Below the pieces are notes generated by a model. That model was given only the letters and a program-made list of their open reading frames with translations. It made no database searches and had not been told where the DNA came from. A stretch of 35,373 nucleotides of DNA from CAZZBK01 sp964652155 (lineage in GTDB: Bacteria; Planctomycetota; Planctomycetia; Pirellulales; PNKZ01): contig CAZZBK010000051.1 in assembly GCA_964652155.1 (NCBI GenBank), positions 1-35,373 on the forward strand, written 5' to 3'. The translations under genes and the position numbers were made by a program. This document shows positions 1-7,527 of the stretch, one piece after another (the stretch's first letter is position 1; each line of letters begins with the position of its first letter).

Positions 1-2295
1 CCCCTTCAGCAGCCAGCGGGCGACGGGTAACTCATCAGGCACGTCGTCGTCGATGCGGCGATTCTGGCCGTCTCGCAAGTCGGCCAACCAAATCTTGCGA
101 CCCTCGAGCGCCGCGAGCCAATCGTCGATGTCGCCATGAGCTAATATCCCCGGGATGAGCGCGTCGTGCGGAGCCCACGGATACGCGCTGTCCAACAAAC
201 TGCGATACGATACCAACCCGCCACGGGCAAAGACCGTGTCGACGTCGTCTTCGTACAGCGCGACGATGAGCGCCGCGAGCATGCCGAGCGGCTCGCTCAC
301 ACTGGGCAACCGCTCCGCGTCGAGCGGCGCGGCCAGCGAGGCGTTCGAGGCATTGGGCTCAACAAGCCCTTCGCCCCAGAGCGAGAAACTCCCGCGCGGC
401 TCGTGTTGCCGCAGCCAGGCGAGCACCGTGCGCACATCGCTCACCTGCTGACCGAGGATCGTCTGGCCGAGCATCCATTCGCTCGATGACCGACCGGTCA
501 CGCCGCCCGATCGGCCACGCCCTTCTCCGGCAGGTTGAGTTTCGCCCGTGCCGCGCACGTCGACGAGCACGACGCGCGCCCCTTGTTCGACGAGTCGGGC
601 GATGGTTTCCGCTTTCTGCTTGAGCAGCGTTTCCTTGCCACGCTGGGCAAGGGCCACGATCGTCCGCGGCGACAGGGCCGCCACGGGCTTGACCGGCTGC
701 ACGATGAGCAGCGGCAGCGGGATGGTGAGCTCACCACTCGTGCGCTGCAACTGCACACGCTCGACCGACAGGCCACCGTGCTCGCTGCGACTCAGTTTTG
801 TGGCCTTCGCGTTGCGTTCCGGCTCGACCGCTCCGAGCAGCTTGGCGAGCGTTCGTTGCCAATGGGCCCGCCGCTGGGCGCTGGTCAGTTTTGCCGTTTG
901 TTCGCGGGCCGTGGCACTGCGTTCTTGCGCCAGCGTGTCGAGCACGGAGTGCAACGGCTCGGGACGTTGCTCGTCGCCGCGACACCAGAGCGTTGACGAC
1001 TCGTGTCGCTCGCCGTGCTCGGCGGCCGGCGTGGGCATGCTCATCCAGCGCTCGAAGAGCGGGTACAACTGGCTGCGATGCAGCGCGCCGATGTTCGTGC
1101 AGTGCGATGACTCGGGAGCCTGTCCCTTGACGGTGCCCCGTCCCACGGCGCTGGAGAGTCGATCGCTCACGTCGTGCCAGGCGTAGATTTGCCGCAGCCG
1201 CTTCCAGACCGGATCGCGCGGCTCATCCCAGCGAAACTCATGAGCGTACACGAGGTTTCGCGGCGCGATCGAGCCGATGACCACCCAGGGCATAAAGCCG
1301 TCGGCGGCCGAGCGGGCCAAGTTGCGTGTCGATTCCCACGACCCGCTCCCTGCGTAGTTAAATGTCTCCTCGGCGTTGTCGGGCAGCGGGTACACGTCCT
1401 CGGGCTCGTAACCGCCGAAATTGAACGGGACCGCGACGCGAAACCGTGCGTCGAGCGCGGCGGCGACCCCGGTCGGGTCACCTCCACCGGCCACCGCGCC
1501 CAGTATGAGCAGCCGCTCGGGATCAGCTCCCACCGACAGCAGCACGTCGGCGCCGCGCCGCAGGTCGTTGACCATCCAATGGGTCAGGCTCTCGCCCACC
1601 AATTGCAACTGCACGCCGGTGTTGTAGCGGTGATAGTAGTCCTGTCGCTCACTGCGGAACGGCGTCGGGTACGCGCTGGCCGAGGTGAAGCGATGCGTGC
1701 GCCGCTCGCCGTGTCCGAGTTGATCCATGACCAGCACGAGCGCGCCCTGCCGGGCCCAGGTCATGCCCATCGTCTGCAACTCACCCTGGGTCTTCGGCGC
1801 GTGATGACTGTGACAGATGATGATTCCTGGCGCGCGGCTGGCCGTCGAGCTGTTAGGGCGATACAAATTGGCCGTGACTTCCAAGCCCGCCGTGCTCGAG
1901 AAGATCACGTTCTCGATCGTGTACCCCTCGCCGCGGATGCGTCCCATGACGCGCAGCTGCAATTCGCCCTGGGGCGAGAGTGAGCCGAGCGCGGCGCGGA
2001 GCGCGGCGAGCCGCGTGTCGCGATACGCCTCCCAAGCGGCGCGCGATGTGAGCTGCCGCCAGTTCGCGGTCTCGCGCGCGTTGGCGTGCCGCAGGCGATT
2101 GCGAACGTCCTGCCGCACGAGTTCGCGCGGGTCGACCTCGGCCGACTTGCCCAGCACGGCCGCGTCGAGCTGCGCGAGTGTTTGCTGAAGCTCGTCGAGA
2201 CTCGCGGCGAGTAACGGTCCTGCGCCGAGCCATAGCCCCGCGAGCGTGACGATCAACGTGGACGAGATGAGTCGGACTCGGTTGTGACGCTGCAT
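1..2295 (-). CDS. Exported alpha/beta hydrolase (acetylxylan-esterase-like), nucleophile lost; 3' end off window
   Basis: The frame is open from an ATG at 2295 to the window edge, 765 codons without a stop. Residues 1-31 form a Sec signal peptide ending in a LLAA-type cleavage region. Residues about 120-430 resemble the Planctomycetes acetylxylan-esterase or dienelactone-hydrolase-like fold: a strand followed by CHSHHAPK, then MDQLGHGER, and a late His398 in SSHCTNIG that fits the catalytic His. The nucleophile elbow, normally GxSxGG, reads GAVAGGG, so the Ser position is Ala269. A second hydrolase-like half follows (VVLVDVRGTGET, then LWGEG), also without GxSxG. It overlaps the regulator gene at 2253-3431 by 43 nt and is probably co-transcribed with it. 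Secretion and fold are well supported. Esterase activity is doubtful, and a binding or structural role is possible. Confidence 0.8.
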   Translation of the reverse strand, partial: MQRHNRVRLISSTLIVTLAGLWLGAGPLLAASLDELQQTLAQLDAAVLGKSAEVDPRELVRQDVRNRLRHANARETANWRQLTSRAAWEAYRDTRLAALRAALGSLSPQGELQLRVMGRIRGEGYTIENVIFSSTAGLEVTANLYRPNSSTASRAPGIIICHSHHAPKTQGELQTMGMTWARQGALVLVMDQLGHGERRTHRFTSASAYPTPFRSERQDYYHRYNTGVQLQLVGESLTHWMVNDLRRGADVLLSVGADPERLLILGAVAGGGDPTGVAAALDARFRVAVPFNFGGYEPEDVYPLPDNAEETFNYAGSGSWESTRNLARSAADGFMPWVVIGSIAPRNLVYAHEFRWDEPRDPVWKRLRQIYAWHDVSDRLSSAVGRGTVKGQAPESSHCTNIGALHRSQLYPLFERWMSMPTPAAEHGERHESSTLWCRGDEQRPEPLHSVLDTLAQERSATAREQTAKLTSAQRRAHWQRTLAKLLGAVEPERNAKATKLSRSEHGGLSVERVQLQRTSGELTIPLPLLIVQPVKPVAALSPRTIVALAQRGKETLLKQKAETIARLVEQGARVVLVDVRGTGETQPAGEGRGRSGGVTGRSSSEWMLGQTILGQQVSDVRTVLAWLRQHEPRGSFSLWGEGLVEPNASNASLAAPLDAERLPSVSEPLGMLAALIVALYEDDVDTVFARGGLVSYRSLLDSAYPWAPHDALIPGILAHGDIDDWLAALEGRKIWLADLRDGQNRRIDDDVPDELPVARWLLKG

Positions 2296-3431
2296 GGCGT
2301 TGACCTCCCGGGGGATGCGGTGGTGCTCCCCAATTGGAGCTTGGGGAGGATTTGCAGATGCTCGATGTTGGCCGATGGATTCGCCCCACGCAACTGCCGC
2401 AGCAATAATTTCAGCGACTCGCGTCCCAATTCGAGCCAGTCGCTCTGGCAACTGGTGAGCGCGTACACCTCTTCTCCGCCACAGCCGACGACGCTCAACT
2501 CATCGCCGACCCGGACGCCGAGCGGCCGCAAGGCATCGATCACGTGTCGGGCCAAGGTGTTGTTGAAGCAGACGACCGCGGTGGGGCGCGGTTCGAGCGC
2601 AAGCAGTTGAGCCCCGGCGCTCCGCGCCCCGGCGGCGGTCACTTCGCTGTACAGCTCATACGACCGGCGCACGGCGATGTGTGCCGCGCGCAGTGCCTCG
2701 CGGTAGCCACGCAACCGCCAGGGGTTCAACTCGGCACGGTGCCAATGCACATAGGCAATCCGCCGATGTCCGAGCGACACCAGGTGCTCGACAGCCAACC
2801 GACTGCCGGCGGCTGAATCATCGCGGAGCGAACTGACCTTGGGGAGCGGCATGTCGTGATCGAGCAGCACGATCGGCAGCGGTCGACCCCCGAGGCGACG
2901 CAGCACTTTGTCCTCGGCGAACGACGCGGCAATGACCCCCTCAAGTCGATACCGGGCCGCGAGTTGCTCGACGGTTTGCCGCAGCCGGTTGGGTGTGGCC
3001 GAGCGGACGAGCACGTCGCGGTCAGCGCTCTCGGCGGCCTGAACGACCCCTTGCAACATCAACCCCTCGATGCCGGCGGTGACCCCTTCGACCTCGCCGG
3101 CCGCCCCACGATATTCGGCCTGCACGTAGGCGATCAGCCGGCTGGGCTGCGCTGCGGCGGTCCACTGGAGGCTGCGCAGCTCGCCCGCCAAGACCGTCCC
3201 TCGTCGGCGTACCTTGCGGAGCAGCCCCTCGTTCTGGAGCACCTCGGTGCTCCGTCGGACGGTCTCTCGGCTGACTCCAAAGCGTTCGGCCAGTTCGACT
3301 TCGGTTGGCAGCTTGCCGTCCGGGAAGGCCCGCTCGGCTATGGCGCGACGCAGCGCCTGCTCGACCTGGGTCACCAGCGGGACCGGTCGCTCGATACGTT
3401 CGACGGGGATCTTGGGCTGTTTTTTGCTCAT
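2253..3431 (-). CDS. GntR-family regulator with LacI-type ligand-binding domain
   Basis: This 392-aa protein has an N-terminal winged helix of the GntR type at about residues 20-85, with the signature LPTEVELAERFGVSRETVRR and a following wing (VRRRGTVLAGE). A LacI/periplasmic-binding-like domain follows (about 100-370), with VEHLVSLGHRRIAYVHW and LDHDMPLP typical of the family. This AraR-like layout usually senses a sugar. The short C-terminal tail is rich in Ser and Thr and looks unstructured. The gene is divergent from the DUF1549 gene at 3498 and overlaps the downstream hydrolase, so it probably controls one or both. The ATG at 3431 lies only about 3 nt from the predicted transcription start, so the message may be leaderless. 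The ligand is unknown. Confidence 0.9.
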   Translation of the reverse strand: MSKKQPKIPVERIERPVPLVTQVEQALRRAIAERAFPDGKLPTEVELAERFGVSRETVRRSTEVLQNEGLLRKVRRRGTVLAGELRSLQWTAAAQPSRLIAYVQAEYRGAAGEVEGVTAGIEGLMLQGVVQAAESADRDVLVRSATPNRLRQTVEQLAARYRLEGVIAASFAEDKVLRRLGGRPLPIVLLDHDMPLPKVSSLRDDSAAGSRLAVEHLVSLGHRRIAYVHWHRAELNPWRLRGYREALRAAHIAVRRSYELYSEVTAAGARSAGAQLLALEPRPTAVVCFNNTLARHVIDALRPLGVRVGDELSVVGCGGEEVYALTSCQSDWLELGRESLKLLLRQLRGANPSANIEHLQILPKLQLGSTTASPGRSTPCSVTTESDSSRPR

Positions 3432-3432
3432 C

Positions 3433-3463
3433 TATTACCACATATACAATCATCGTGGGAATA
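3433..3463. promoter_or_regulatory. Candidate operator in the divergent intergenic region
   Basis: TATTACCAC at 3433-3441 and GTGGGAATA at 3455-3463 form an inverted repeat matching at 8 of 9 positions, with a 13-nt spacer. The half-site centres are 22 bp apart, about two helical turns, which suits a dimeric winged-helix regulator. It overlaps the predicted promoter of the GntR gene, so autoregulation is the simplest reading. The binding protein is inferred from position only. Confidence 0.45.
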
Positions 3464-3469
3464 AGGCAA
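3441..3469 (-). promoter_or_regulatory. Candidate sigma70-like promoter for the GntR gene
   Basis: On the minus strand TTGCCT (3464-3469) and TATATG (3441-3446) are separated by 17 nt. The expected start, near 3434, is almost at the ATG (3431), and no Shine-Dalgarno sequence is seen before it. No equally good plus-strand promoter is visible for the gene at 3498. Confidence 0.45.
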
Positions 3470-3497
3470 ATCGTTTGGTCTTGGACGAAGTTTAGGT

Positions 3498-5138
3498 ATG
3501 CTCAGAAAGATGTCATGCCGCCTTGCCGTGATCCTATCCGTTGGAGTTCTGGCTTGCCTTCCGCATCCCCTTTCGGCAGGCAAGACAGGTTCCGCTGCGC
3601 AAGGACAGGGCTCGGCTGCGAAAGGACAGGGCTCGGCTGCGAAAGGACAGGGCTCGGCTGAGCATGATCCGGGCTTGGCTGTAAAATGGGCTGCCGTGCA
3701 GGACACGGTCCGGCAGATCGATCGGTTACTGGAACACCACTGGCAGGCGCGGGGCGCTATGCCCGTGGCAACGAGCGACGCAGGGACATGGCGTCGCCGA
3801 GTAACGCTCGATCTTGCCGGCCGTATCCTCACGGAGGATGAAGCGGTCGAGGTGAGTGCATCGCTCGATCAGGCGGCGCGGAACGACTGGGTGCTGCGGC
3901 TCGTCCATGGCCCCGAATTCGCTCTGCACTTCGGCACGCTGCTCGATCAGTGGATACAACAGCGCCATGCCGGCGACGCCGCCTTTGTGGGCTACCTGCG
4001 ACACCAGCTCGCGCAAGGCCGTGGTTGGGACGCAATCTTTCGCCAACTGTTGCTCGGCCCTTGGGAAGGGGACGTCGCCTCGGGTGCCAGCCGCTACTTG
4101 TCCAAACGGGTCAAAAATCTCGACGCGCTGACGGCCGACACCTCGCAGGTCTTCTTCGGAGTCGACATCACCTGCGCCCGCTGTCACGATCATCCGCTGA
4201 TCGGCGAATGGACGCAGCATCACTACTACGGGTTGGCCGCGTTCTTCAACCGCACGGTCGAGACGAAAAAGAACAGCGGCGTGTTCGAGGACAAGCCCGA
4301 CGGCGAAGTGACGTTCCAGTCCAAGTCGGCCGGTCAGCAAACCGCGCCGATGATGTTTCTCACGGGGGTGAAGTTTGCCAGCGTGGCCAAGCAGAACCGC
4401 CGCGAGCAGCTTGTCAGCGCCGCGTTGGCCGAGCGAACGATGTTGAGCCGCGCGGTGGTCAATCGCCTATGGGGCTGGTTTTTCGGCCGCGCGCTGGTCG
4501 AGCCCGTCGATCAAATGCACCCGGAGAATCCATCGTGCGTGCCGGGACTGTTGGAGTTCCTGGCCGACGATTTCGCCGCGCATGGTTACGATCTGCGGCA
4601 CACGGCCGCGGCGATGTGTTGCTGCCGCGCGTACCAACGTTCGAGCCGTCATTCGTCCTCGGCGGCCTCAACAGCCGACGACACGTTTGCCATCGCCCGA
4701 TTGCGTCCCCTGACCCGGCAGCAATGGGCCCTATCGGCGGTGATCGCCGCTGGGGCCGCGCCCCGATCGGCCTCGTCAAGCCAGGCGGACCATTACCTAG
4801 CCGCTGAAAAACGCGCGGCCGAGTTGCTCGTCGGGCTCGACCCCTCCAGCGACCGCTACCAGGCGAGCGCGGCCGAGGCGCTGTTCCTCTCGAATCACCC
4901 CAGCGTGCAAACGTTGACCCAACCGGCGGAGCAGAACCTCGCCGCCCGGTTGCTCCGCGTGGAGAGTATCGATGAGCGTCTGAACCTTGCGTTCCGCTCG
5001 ACGCTCAACCGCCAGCCCACGAGCGCCGAACGTCACACGATCGCCGCGTGGTGGACCGCGCAGCCGTCGCACGAGTCGGCCGCCGCGGCGCTCGTCTGGA
5101 GCTTGTTGACCTCGGCCGAGTTTCGTTTCAATCACTAA
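3498..5138 (+). CDS. DUF1549/DUF1553 exported protein with CxxCH motif (cassette 1)
   Basis: This 546-aa protein begins with a signal peptide that ends near LSA at about residue 27. A low-complexity stretch of 7-residue repeats (GSAAKGQ) follows. A DUF1549 region (about 65-260) contains CARCHDHP with C226, C229 and H230, a c-type heme-like CxxCH site. A DUF1553 region follows, with NRLWGWFFGRALVEPVD and a C-terminal LLTSAEFRFNH, the usual end of this Planctomycetes family. The biochemical function is unknown; heme binding is inferred from the motif. It starts a six-gene rightward array and is followed 8 nt later by a DUF1501 gene. The start could also be the ATG at 3510, which gives a more compact signal peptide; neither has a strong Shine-Dalgarno sequence. 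Confidence 0.9.
   Translation: MLRKMSCRLAVILSVGVLACLPHPLSAGKTGSAAQGQGSAAKGQGSAAKGQGSAEHDPGLAVKWAAVQDTVRQIDRLLEHHWQARGAMPVATSDAGTWRRRVTLDLAGRILTEDEAVEVSASLDQAARNDWVLRLVHGPEFALHFGTLLDQWIQQRHAGDAAFVGYLRHQLAQGRGWDAIFRQLLLGPWEGDVASGASRYLSKRVKNLDALTADTSQVFFGVDITCARCHDHPLIGEWTQHHYYGLAAFFNRTVETKKNSGVFEDKPDGEVTFQSKSAGQQTAPMMFLTGVKFASVAKQNRREQLVSAALAERTMLSRAVVNRLWGWFFGRALVEPVDQMHPENPSCVPGLLEFLADDFAAHGYDLRHTAAAMCCCRAYQRSSRHSSSAASTADDTFAIARLRPLTRQQWALSAVIAAGAAPRSASSSQADHYLAAEKRAAELLVGLDPSSDRYQASAAEALFLSNHPSVQTLTQPAEQNLAARLLRVESIDERLNLAFRSTLNRQPTSAERHTIAAWWTAQPSHESAAAALVWSLLTSAEFRFNH
3580..3660 (+). repeat. 21-bp in-frame tandem repeat, about 3.9 copies
   Basis: Units start at 3580 (diverged), 3601, 3622 and 3643 (incomplete). 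The 3601 and 3622 units are identical, and each unit encodes a G-S-A-A-K-G-Q-like heptad. It sits directly after the signal peptide of the DUF1549 protein, so it would form a flexible basic linker. Exact copies imply recent expansion, so copy number may vary between strains. Confidence 0.9.
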
Positions 5139-5146
5139 GCCAATCG

Positions 5147-6430
5147 ATGACACCTTTCGATCCATCCGCCGCATTCGTTCCGCACGCCTCGCGTCGCCAG
5201 GTGTTGCGTGGCGCGCTGGCTGGGTCGCTGGCCTCGTGCGGGCTCGTCACACCAGCGCGGAGCGCGGCGGCTCCTCGGCCAGCGCGGCAGGTGCTGTTCA
5301 TCTGGCTGGCCGGGGGATCAAGCCAGTTCGAGACCTGGGACCCCAAGCCGCATCGCGAGACCGGCGGTCCATTTGTCGCGATCCCCACGAGCGTGCCGGG
5401 GGTGCATGTCTGCGAGCTCATGCCCTCGCTTGCGCAGCGCATGCACCAGCTCACCGTCATTCGTTCGCTCAGCACGCCCATCACCGAACACTTCATGGCG
5501 GCCGATCTGATCAGCACCGGCCGACTCAAGGAGCCAACGCTCCAGTATCCTGAGTTGGGAGTCGTGCTGGCCAAGGAGCTGTCGACCGGCCAGAGCAAGC
5601 TGCCCGACTATGTGTCGATCTTTCGCACCAGCGAGGGGCGTCGCCGCGCCGACCCCGGCTTCCTCGGCGCGGCGCATCTGCCGGTGCATCTCGAGCACTC
5701 CGCTCGCCCGGAGAATATCGATCTGCCCGCGGGCGTGTCGCGCGGCGCGTTTGCCTCGCGCGCCGCGCTCCGCGAACAACTGAGCGCCGCGTTTCTGCGC
5801 GAGCGAGCGGGCCGCGAACTGGCCGACACCTACGAGCAGGCGCACGAGCGGGTTGCGGGCTTGATGGACTCATCGCACGTGTTCGATCTGGAACAGGAGC
5901 CCGCCGCGGCCCGCGAGCGGTATGGCCGCACGCCCTTCGGCAAGCATTGTCTGCTGGCGCGGCGGTTGCTCGAGTCGGGCGTGAGTGTCGTCAAGGTCGC
6001 GCGGGGCTTTTGGGACTCGCACCACGACAACTTCGAAAGCCACCGCGAGTTGGTGACCGACTTCGATCGAGTGATGAGCGTGTTACTCGACGACCTGCGC
6101 GAACGCGCGTTGCTCGAGCGGGTGTCGGTGGTCGTGCTCAGCGAGTTTGGCCGGACTCCGAAGATCAACAAAGACGTGGGGCGCGACCACTATGCGGCGG
6201 CGTGGTCATGTGTCCTGGCGGGAGCCGGTTTCCGCCCGGGCATGGTGCACGGCCGGACCGACCTGGACGGGGTCAACGTGGCCGATGGCGCGGTGTCGGT
6301 CGGCGATTTGTTTGCCACGCTCTACCGCGCCGCGCTCATCGACCCTGACAAGCATTACCAGGTCGGACCGCGACCGGTGCCGCTGGCCCCTGAGCATTCG
6401 CACGCCGTCGAGTCCATATTGAACGTCTGA
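5147..6430 (+). CDS. DUF1501 twin-arginine exported protein (cassette 1)
   Basis: This 427-aa protein starts at the ATG at 5147, 8 nt after the DUF1549 stop. A start further upstream would lie inside that gene. SRRQVLRGALAG at about residue 15 is a twin-arginine signal. The mature part begins VLFIWLAGGSSQFETWDPKP, the family signature, and ends with SEFGRTPKINKDVGRDHY, whose Asp and His are likely metal ligands. DUF1501 is placed in the alkaline phosphatase/sulfatase-like superfamily, but no substrate is established. Tat export fits a protein that folds with its cofactor in the cytoplasm. DUF1549/1553 and DUF1501 genes are commonly paired in Planctomycetes and probably work together at the cell envelope. 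Confidence 0.92.
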   Translation: MTPFDPSAAFVPHASRRQVLRGALAGSLASCGLVTPARSAAAPRPARQVLFIWLAGGSSQFETWDPKPHRETGGPFVAIPTSVPGVHVCELMPSLAQRMHQLTVIRSLSTPITEHFMAADLISTGRLKEPTLQYPELGVVLAKELSTGQSKLPDYVSIFRTSEGRRRADPGFLGAAHLPVHLEHSARPENIDLPAGVSRGAFASRAALREQLSAAFLRERAGRELADTYEQAHERVAGLMDSSHVFDLEQEPAAARERYGRTPFGKHCLLARRLLESGVSVVKVARGFWDSHHDNFESHRELVTDFDRVMSVLLDDLRERALLERVSVVVLSEFGRTPKINKDVGRDHYAAAWSCVLAGAGFRPGMVHGRTDLDGVNVADGAVSVGDLFATLYRAALIDPDKHYQVGPRPVPLAPEHSHAVESILNV

Positions 6431-6471
6431 GCCCGCCCCCCCTGTAGCGTTCCCTGCCCCACATTCCTGCC

Positions 6472-7527
6472 ATGGCCGACACGAAACCCAAGACACCCGA
6501 GCCGATTGCGAGCGCCAAGTGCGCCGGCACATTGCTGGCCCTGGCGGTCGACCGCGCGCAGGGTTGCGTCTACGTCGGCGGCAGCGACGCTCAGGTGTAT
6601 GAGCTGCCGTTGAATGCGGTGGACCTGTCATTGCGCGGCAAGCTTAGCTCGAAGGGATATGTCGCCGCGCTGGGGCTCGTCGAGCGCGGCCCACTCGACC
6701 GCCGCCTGCTGGTCGGCCGCTACGACGGGTCCATCTCCTGGCATCAAGTGCACGACGGCCGGCAGCTGCGGCGCATCGAACGCGCGCACGACGGCTGGAT
6801 CCGCGACCTGCGCGTGCTCGACGATGGCGAGCGGTTCGTGACCATCGGCGACGACATGCTGCTCAAGCTCTGGAGCGTCACGAGCGGACAGTTGCTGCAC
6901 TCGATGAGCGGCCATGCTCGCGAGACGCCGCAAGGCTATGTGTCGGCCCTGTACAGTCTGGCCGTGGCGAACCACTCGCCGATCTTGGCCACGGCCGACC
7001 GCGTGGGCGAAGTGCGCGTTTGGGATATCGACGCGCGGCGGCTCGTCACGCGGTTTGCGAGCAGCGAGTTCTACACGTTCGACCCCGACAAACGAGATCG
7101 CTCGATCGGCGGCATTCGCCGCGCGCGATTCTCGCCCGACGGGCAATGGCTGGCCCTGTCCGGCATCGGGCAGATCACGAACGTCGACGGGTTCGTCGGC
7201 CCCGCGAGGGTCGAGGTGTGGGATTGGCGACACGCGCGGCGCATCGCCGTCTGTCACGACACGCATCAGGCCGTGCTCAACGACCTTGCCTGGAACAGCG
7301 CTTCGACGCACCTAGTGGCCTCGGGCGGAGGGGATGGCGGCGGCGTGCTATTGTGCTGGAAAATCGGCGACGAGAAGCCGCTGCACAAAATCAAACTCAA
7401 GGGACACACGCAGCGGCTTGAGTGGACGCGGAGCGACGAGCAACTGCTACTCGCCGGCTTCGAGGGGGTGCAACTCTGGGACACGCAGTCTTGGTGGAAC
7501 AACACAACGAGTGGGTCAACGTCATGA
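6472..7527 (+). CDS. WD40-repeat protein (cassette 1)
   Basis: This 351-aa protein is made of WD40 blades. Examples are VYVGGSDAQVYELPL, LLKLWSVTSGQLLHSMSGH, GEVRVWDIDARRLV, ARVEVWDWRHARRI and a terminal GVQLWDTQSWW, enough for one beta-propeller. No signal peptide or membrane segment is visible; the N-terminus (MADTKPKTPEP) is hydrophilic. Its stop overlaps the ATG of the next DUF1549 gene by four bases (ATGA), which implies translational coupling. WD40 proteins act as protein-binding scaffolds; a role in assembling the DUF1549 and DUF1501 partners is inferred from linkage only. Cytoplasmic location would conflict with its exported partners. Confidence 0.9.
   Translation: MADTKPKTPEPIASAKCAGTLLALAVDRAQGCVYVGGSDAQVYELPLNAVDLSLRGKLSSKGYVAALGLVERGPLDRRLLVGRYDGSISWHQVHDGRQLRRIERAHDGWIRDLRVLDDGERFVTIGDDMLLKLWSVTSGQLLHSMSGHARETPQGYVSALYSLAVANHSPILATADRVGEVRVWDIDARRLVTRFASSEFYTFDPDKRDRSIGGIRRARFSPDGQWLALSGIGQITNVDGFVGPARVEVWDWRHARRIAVCHDTHQAVLNDLAWNSASTHLVASGGGDGGGVLLCWKIGDEKPLHKIKLKGHTQRLEWTRSDEQLLLAGFEGVQLWDTQSWWNNTTSGSTS

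Noticed and set aside
1174..1983. A 269-codon plus-strand frame
   Set aside because: It is antisense to the hydrolase frame that stays open for 765 codons with signal peptide and fold motifs.
3580..3660. Possible CRISPR-like array
   Set aside because: Units are contiguous 21-bp tandem copies in frame with no spacers.
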